From Alphaproteobacteria bacterium (GTDB lineage Bacteria; Pseudomonadota; Alphaproteobacteria; G02398745; G023898745): a stretch of 9,236 nt of DNA. The first letter of the stretch is position 1, and every line of letters starts with the position of its first letter. A model generated the notes under the pieces. That model did not search any database and was not told the origin of the DNA. It was given only the letters and a program-made list of their open reading frames with translations. A program made the position numbers and the translations under genes. Of this stretch, positions 5,952-9,236 are shown one piece after another. Location: positions 1 to 9,236 of the forward strand of contig DAHXKW010000016.1 of the NCBI GenBank assembly GCA_027366195.1, read 5' to 3'.

Positions 5952-7083
5952 GATGCAAAGAGTACAAGACATTCCCTATCTAGATGTTTGGATACCTCTT
6001 CAAACGACAGATAACTTAACCCTAACCACAATTTCTGGATATGCTCTTACACATGATATGGCACTACAGTCTGCTGAATTATTACGGAGATATATAAAGG
6101 GAGAATTATTAGGAATCACGGATGATAGCACTACAGGTTATAGGTGGTTTCAGAACTCAACAACTTCGGGTTATTTTTGCGAACATGACGGTTTGGTTTC
6201 TTTTGTGCAAAGCACTCAAAAAAATAAGGATAGATTAACTCTAAACAGAACTCTTACTTCATTTAGAGATAAATATAAATGTATAAAACAATGGGAAGAT
6301 CCTAAGACAACGGGCATTCAAACTGAAGCAACCCTTGATGAGTTAAGGGCACTAATAGCAAATGCAGGATTAAATTTTGCAAACCGAGAAAAAATGCTGC
6401 AAGATCTTGCCAATCAATTGCAGGTCAGTAATAAACTAACTATCAGAGCACTTTTGCAAGCAGATTTGGAGCTAGATTGGCTAAAACGAAGAATAACCAA
6501 ATACGAAGAACTCTGTTCACTATATGATTTTGTCGTACCCGCCGTTCCTCATACTCACTGCTATCACCCTAATGTTTTGTTTCCACATGATAGTCGCGCT
6601 TTTCTTTATAATGGGGTTTACTTGGTTTTTGATAAACACTCTCCCCCTAATGGTCCAGTATTATTCAGACCGCATGCTTGGTTAGCATATAAAGATGGCT
6701 TTACCGAAAATCAATATAATAATACTACTCCGGAGGAGCATTGTAAAAAATGGCCTGAAATTACCACGACCGTACAATGGTTTAACAGAGAACAAACTTA
6801 TAGAACTGATAATTTTATTTTACATGGATTGAATCCAATTCAAATTAGCACCACAAGTCCGATTATTGGACCACAAGAAGATTTAATACATAATGGACCA
6901 TTTAGCACTGAAATTTCTTCTCCAGAGAAATATCGAGTAAAAACTGTACATATTATTCTTTCTGACACACAAGAAATTCCGGAAAACCAAGAAGAATTAT
7001 TGGAATATTTCAAAAAATTGGAATTATCTCTTCATCAGCAAAAGTTCCTTATTCAACTTTTTTTCCCATTTCTTCAATTCTAG
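5908..7083 (+). CDS. Unrecognised protein, about 391 aa
   Basis: I do not recognise a family. What is visible: a short hydrophobic start (MILFSLFLIM) too brief for a convincing membrane anchor; a repeat-like stretch STTGYRWFQNSTTSGYF (74-90); a charged helical segment at about 140-203 that could form a coiled coil; then a His/Pro/Tyr-rich globular part with PHTHCYHP (214-221: His215, His217, Cys218, His220) and further His227, His244 and His256; and an amphipathic tail (361-391) ending in FFPFLQF. No P-loop or protease triad pattern was seen. None of the in-frame starts (5908, 5935, 5953) has a Shine-Dalgarno. A different frame starting at ATG 5886 reads MEFFFNSYDPVQPFSYHGPYKK and would join this frame if the A6 run at 5946-5951 were A5, so the true N-terminus is uncertain. 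Flanking 14-bp repeats and absence of operon partners hint at an acquired gene. The long clean frame supports coding. Confidence 0.75.
   Translation: MILFSLFLIMAHIKKMQRVQDIPYLDVWIPLQTTDNLTLTTISGYALTHDMALQSAELLRRYIKGELLGITDDSTTGYRWFQNSTTSGYFCEHDGLVSFVQSTQKNKDRLTLNRTLTSFRDKYKCIKQWEDPKTTGIQTEATLDELRALIANAGLNFANREKMLQDLANQLQVSNKLTIRALLQADLELDWLKRRITKYEELCSLYDFVVPAVPHTHCYHPNVLFPHDSRAFLYNGVYLVFDKHSPPNGPVLFRPHAWLAYKDGFTENQYNNTTPEEHCKKWPEITTTVQWFNREQTYRTDNFILHGLNPIQISTTSPIIGPQEDLIHNGPFSTEISSPEKYRVKTVHIILSDTQEIPENQEELLEYFKKLELSLHQQKFLIQLFFPFLQF
7070..7083 (+). repeat. Right copy of 14-bp direct repeat flanking the unrecognised gene
   Basis: Identical to 5726-5739 (TTCTTCAATTCTAG). Here it encodes the last residues and supplies the TAG stop of the unrecognised gene. 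The distance between copies is 1,344 bases. Confidence 0.45.
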
Positions 7084-7120
7084 TTGTCTGTCGAAACGTC
7101 TGGGAAATTAGATGCAATAT

Positions 7121-7441
7121 TCACATACTATACTTTCTTTCATACCGTATTTTCTCAACCGCTGTTTTACCAAAATGCTTATTTATCTGATCAATAACGA
7201 CCGGCAATTTATAACTCAATGTAAACTTGGCGGATGCACTTGTTGTAGAGACCATCAAAACCCCCTTAAACCATTTTGTTGGCTTAATAAGCTCGGCAAT
7301 ATCTGGTCCGACAATTTCCTCCCATTTCATTTGTAAAACACATATCTGAAATCCGGGGATTTTTTGATATTGCCCCATCACATCATTAAGACTTTCAGAA
7401 ACATGATGTGGCAAACCAATGCGTTTGGACCTAAATTTCAT
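7121..7441 (-). CDS. dciA: DciA-like DUF721 protein, probable DnaB helicase loader
   Basis: DciA proteins are the ancestral bacterial partners that help load DnaB where DnaC/DnaI is absent. The 106 aa cover a single DUF721-type domain: the W-x2-IVG core (Trp40, Ile43-Gly45), Pro54, GVLMVSTTSASAKFTLSYKL (60-79) matching the GxLxVxxxSxxxxxxL pattern, then a helix with INKHFG (86-91) and a short basic tail. The usual second Trp in the xxWaxEL stretch is not present (SAKFTLSY instead). It is short, lacking the long disordered C-terminal or N-terminal extensions found in many homologues. It starts 2 bases after the fabI stop, so it is co-transcribed with and probably coupled to fabI. dnaB is encoded about 3.7 kb away. 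Family assignment is by motif pattern; function is inferred from the family. Confidence 0.78.
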   Translation of the reverse strand: MKFRSKRIGLPHHVSESLNDVMGQYQKIPGFQICVLQMKWEEIVGPDIAELIKPTKWFKGVLMVSTTSASAKFTLSYKLPVVIDQINKHFGKTAVEKIRYERKYSM

Positions 7442-7443
7442 GA

Positions 7444-8226
7444 TTAGATTTCTTCACTCATGCCCATAATGTTATAACCCGCATCAACGTAGTGGACACC
7501 ACCTGTAATAGCCTGCGAGTAATCAGACATAAGAAAGCACGCGAAACCACCAACATCTTCTATCGTTGTACAGCGGTGAATAGGGGATGCTTTCTCACCG
7601 CATTGAAGCATTTTATCAAAATCCCCAATAACAGAGGCCGCCAAAGTCTTAATCGGTCCAGGAGAAACAGCATTAACACGTATGTTGTGCTTACCCATGT
7701 CTACAGCAAGGTAACGCGTACTTGCTTCCAATGCCGCTTTAGCAACACCCATGACATTATAGTTTGGTAAAACTCTTTGCGATCCTAAATAGGTCAAAGT
7801 CATCAAGGATGCACCTTCGTTTAGGATAGGTAGTGCTTCCCGGCATGTTTCTGTAAAAGAGTATACAGAAATATCCATCGCATTTAAAAAATTCTTACGG
7901 CTTGTATTGTAATACGGCCCCTGTAGTTCTTTCTTATCAGAATAGGCTAAAGAATGAACAATAAAATCAATTTTACCAAATTTCTTTGCAGCAAAATCCA
8001 TAAGCTGCTTGATATGCCCTTCTTTACTCACATCGCATTCGACAACCGCGTCAAAACAACCAATAGATTCCGCCAAGGTTGCCACTCTTTTTTTCAACAA
8101 GACGTTTTGGTAAGAAAATACCATATCAGCGCCCCACTCTGAAGCTAACTTACTAATGCCCCACGCGATCGAATGGTCGTTGGCAACACCCATCACAATA
8201 CCCTTTTTCCCCGCAAGTAAAGTCAT
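7444..8226 (-). CDS. fabI: Enoyl-[acyl-carrier-protein] reductase (NADH)
   Basis: This short-chain dehydrogenase reduces trans-2-enoyl-ACP to acyl-ACP, the last step of each fatty-acid elongation cycle. The 260 aa match FabI end to end. The dinucleotide-binding start is GVANDHSIAWGI (13-24). CDV (64-66) and VHSLAYSD (90-97) line the cofactor pocket. The catalytic Tyr146, Tyr156 and Lys163 (TYLGSQRVLPNYNVMGVAK) fall at the E. coli numbers, and GPIKTLAAS (190-198) follows. The position equal to E. coli Gly93 is Ala94. AAGGAG lies 5 bases before the ATG, the strongest ribosome binding site in the window. dciA follows after 2 bases. It diverges from topA. Confidence 0.97.
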   Translation of the reverse strand: MTLLAGKKGIVMGVANDHSIAWGISKLASEWGADMVFSYQNVLLKKRVATLAESIGCFDAVVECDVSKEGHIKQLMDFAAKKFGKIDFIVHSLAYSDKKELQGPYYNTSRKNFLNAMDISVYSFTETCREALPILNEGASLMTLTYLGSQRVLPNYNVMGVAKAALEASTRYLAVDMGKHNIRVNAVSPGPIKTLAASVIGDFDKMLQCGEKASPIHRCTTIEDVGGFACFLMSDYSQAITGGVHYVDAGYNIMGMSEEI

Positions 8227-8231
8227 CTATG

Positions 8232-8237
8232 CTCCTT
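8232..8237 (-). promoter_or_regulatory. Strong ribosome binding site of fabI
   Basis: AAGGAG on the minus strand, 5 bases before the ATG at 8226. It is notable because most other genes here have weak or no visible Shine-Dalgarno. Confidence 0.75.
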
Positions 8238-8270
8238 CATATGAATTATGAGTTTACGATCTCCTGTGCG

Positions 8271-8276
8271 ATTGTA
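8271..8276 (-). promoter_or_regulatory. Extended -10 box of a candidate fabI-dciA promoter
   Basis: The minus strand reads TGTTACAAT: TACAAT (five of six) preceded by the TGn extension. Transcription would start near 8264, leaving a UTR of about 37 bases. No good -35 hexamer is at the right distance, which an extended -10 can tolerate. Confidence 0.45.
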
Positions 8277-8319
8277 ACACATTCACAAACTTCTCCTGCT
8301 AGCCGAAATTATTCTCAGA

Positions 8320-8349
8320 TTGATAAAAAAACATAAAACTGATAAGAAT
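8320..8349 (+). promoter_or_regulatory. Candidate topA promoter
   Basis: TTGATA (8320-8325, five of six), 18-base AT-rich spacer, AAGAAT (8344-8349, four of six). Transcription would start near 8356, about 27 bases before the GTG start. The -10 is weak. Confidence 0.35.
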
Positions 8350-8382
8350 GGCTTAAAAGCACATCAAAATATAAGAAAATAC

Positions 8383-9236
8383 GTGAAAACTTTAGTCGTA
8401 GAATCCCCCACCAAAGCTAAAACTATTGGGAAATATCTTGGAAAAGATTTTAAAGTTGTAAGTAGTTATGGACATATAAGAGACTTGGTATCCAAAGATG
8501 GCTCCGTAAACCCAGATGACAACTTCAAAATGCTGTGGGAAATTAATCCTAAATCAAAAGCTCACCTAAAAATTATTCAAGACGCCCTCAAAGACAGTGA
8601 TACTCTTTTACTCGCAACTGACCCTGACCGTGAAGGTGAGGCCATTGCTTGGCACGTTTCTGAAATTTTAAAGAAAGATTTATCGAAGAAACATGTTGGA
8701 CGCGTTGTATTCCATGAAATAACAAAACATGCAATACAAGAAGCCATTAAAACTCCACGCGCCATTAATCAGGAACTAGTTCAAGCCTATTTGGCAAGAC
8801 GTGCCTTGGACTATTTATTTGGTTTTACATTATCCCCAGTTTTATGGCGTAAATTACCTGGCGCCAAATCAGCTGGCCGTGTGCAATCAGTAGCACTACG
8901 TCTGATTGTTGAAAGAGAAGAAGAAATCGAAGCATTCAAAGCCACAGAGTATTGGGATATTAACGCATTGTTTTCTCCAGAAATTGAAAGCAAATTGATT
9001 CAATACAACGATACTAAGCTTGAAAAATTTTCAATTGAAAATGAAACCCAAGCCAACGGTATAAAAAAAACATTGGAAAAACTAAATTACCAGGTAGGAT
9101 CGATCGAAAGTAAAAAAGTTCAACGTAATCCCCTCCCACCTTATATAACTTCAACCCTACCTTGTGGTAATACAAAATGTATACCAGGTAACGAAGAAGG
9201 CTGGATCTTTATAGAAACTTCCTCCCCACTGTGTCC
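8383..9236 (+). CDS. topA: DNA topoisomerase I, N-terminal part (runs off the right edge; disrupted or divergent near its end)
   Basis: This type IA topoisomerase relaxes negative supercoils. The start is GTG at 8383 (VKTLVVESPTKAKTIGKYLG); no other in-frame start is nearby. Toprim residues are present: Glu7 in VESP, and DPDREGE with Asp80, Asp82, Glu84. The next family blocks follow: VVFHEITKHAIQEA, LARRALDYLFGFTLSPVLW and SAGRVQSVALRLIVEREEEI, then KVQRNPLPPYITSTL ending at codon 259 (9159). Homologues continue QQEA... and reach the catalytic Tyr some 35 residues later. Here the next residues are PCGNTKCIPGNEEGWIFIE, which match nothing expected, although the frame stays open to the edge. 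No other frame restores the family sequence. The active-site Tyr is therefore not visible. Confidence 0.92.
   Translation, partial: MKTLVVESPTKAKTIGKYLGKDFKVVSSYGHIRDLVSKDGSVNPDDNFKMLWEINPKSKAHLKIIQDALKDSDTLLLATDPDREGEAIAWHVSEILKKDLSKKHVGRVVFHEITKHAIQEAIKTPRAINQELVQAYLARRALDYLFGFTLSPVLWRKLPGAKSAGRVQSVALRLIVEREEEIEAFKATEYWDINALFSPEIESKLIQYNDTKLEKFSIENETQANGIKKTLEKLNYQVGSIESKKVQRNPLPPYITSTLPCGNTKCIPGNEEGWIFIETSSPLC
9160..9236. other. Foreign-looking sequence inside topA (possible insertion or junction)
   Basis: Topoisomerase similarity ends sharply at 9159. The 77 bases that follow are open in the topA frame and also in a minus-strand frame. They contain an imperfect hairpin at 9166-9185. They could be the end of a mobile or palindromic element, a recombination junction or an assembly break. 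No transposase motif, group II intron start (GTGYG) or clear intein block was recognised. Confidence 0.5.
9166..9185. repeat. Imperfect palindrome in the foreign-looking end of topA
   Basis: GGTA (9166-9169) pairs with TACC (9182-9185), and TACA (9171-9174) with TGTA (9178-9181), leaving one bulged A (9170) and an AAA loop. Eight pairs within 20 bases starting 7 bases after the break in topA similarity. Confidence 0.45.

Noticed and set aside
7084..7120. A terminator between the unrecognised gene and the convergent DciA-like gene
   Set aside because: No stem with a T-run was found on either strand in the 37 bases.
9160..9236. A group II intron or intein starting inside topA
   Set aside because: The segment does not begin with GTGYG, and the Cys residues are not followed by a convincing intein block A; the +1 residue would also be Gln in the native protein, which does not suit splicing. 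Left as an unexplained insertion or junction.

Overview
The window is AT-rich bacterial DNA with tightly packed housekeeping genes. It most likely comes from an alphaproteobacterium, possibly a host-associated one. The basis is protein style: the FabI N-terminus (GVAN..SIAWGI), the DnaB C-terminal region, and a DciA-type (DUF721) helicase loader in place of DnaC. The host-associated suggestion is inference from base composition, a reduced FtsY and weak ribosome binding sites. No rRNA, tRNA, CRISPR array or complete insertion sequence was seen.

Layout. Bases 1-121 hold a possible 3' end of an unidentified plus-strand reading frame. lepB (signal peptidase I, minus) and ftsY (SRP receptor, plus) diverge from a 63-bp gap with overlapping promoter-like -10 boxes; both serve protein export. 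dnaB (replicative helicase) follows ftsY on the same strand. Its 3' end overlaps by 12 bp the last gene of a convergent, minus-strand ABC operon, read as substrate-binding lipoprotein, permease, ATPase, of the TrpXYZ-like / COG2984-COG4120-COG1101 type. A roughly 240-bp AT-rich intergenic region separates that operon from a plus-strand gene of about 391 codons that I do not recognise. Next come fabI and a DUF721/dciA-like gene (minus, 2 nt apart, fabI first), then topA (plus, GTG start), which runs off the right edge.

How the genes fit together. DnaB and the DciA-like protein are expected partners in loading the replicative helicase, and TopA relaxes negative supercoils, so three genome-maintenance functions lie within 7.3 kb. 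LepB and FtsY act at the membrane end of the Sec/SRP route. FabI is the last step of fatty-acid elongation. The ABC operon would import a small solute, possibly an amino acid.

Most worth a second look: (1) the unrecognised gene at 5908-7083, flanked by a perfect 14-bp direct repeat and with a second, better-looking N-terminus in another frame joined through an A6 run; (2) topA, whose protein matches the family up to TSTL (about 9159) and then abruptly stops matching while the frame stays open to the window edge, suggesting an insertion, a recombination junction or an assembly break.
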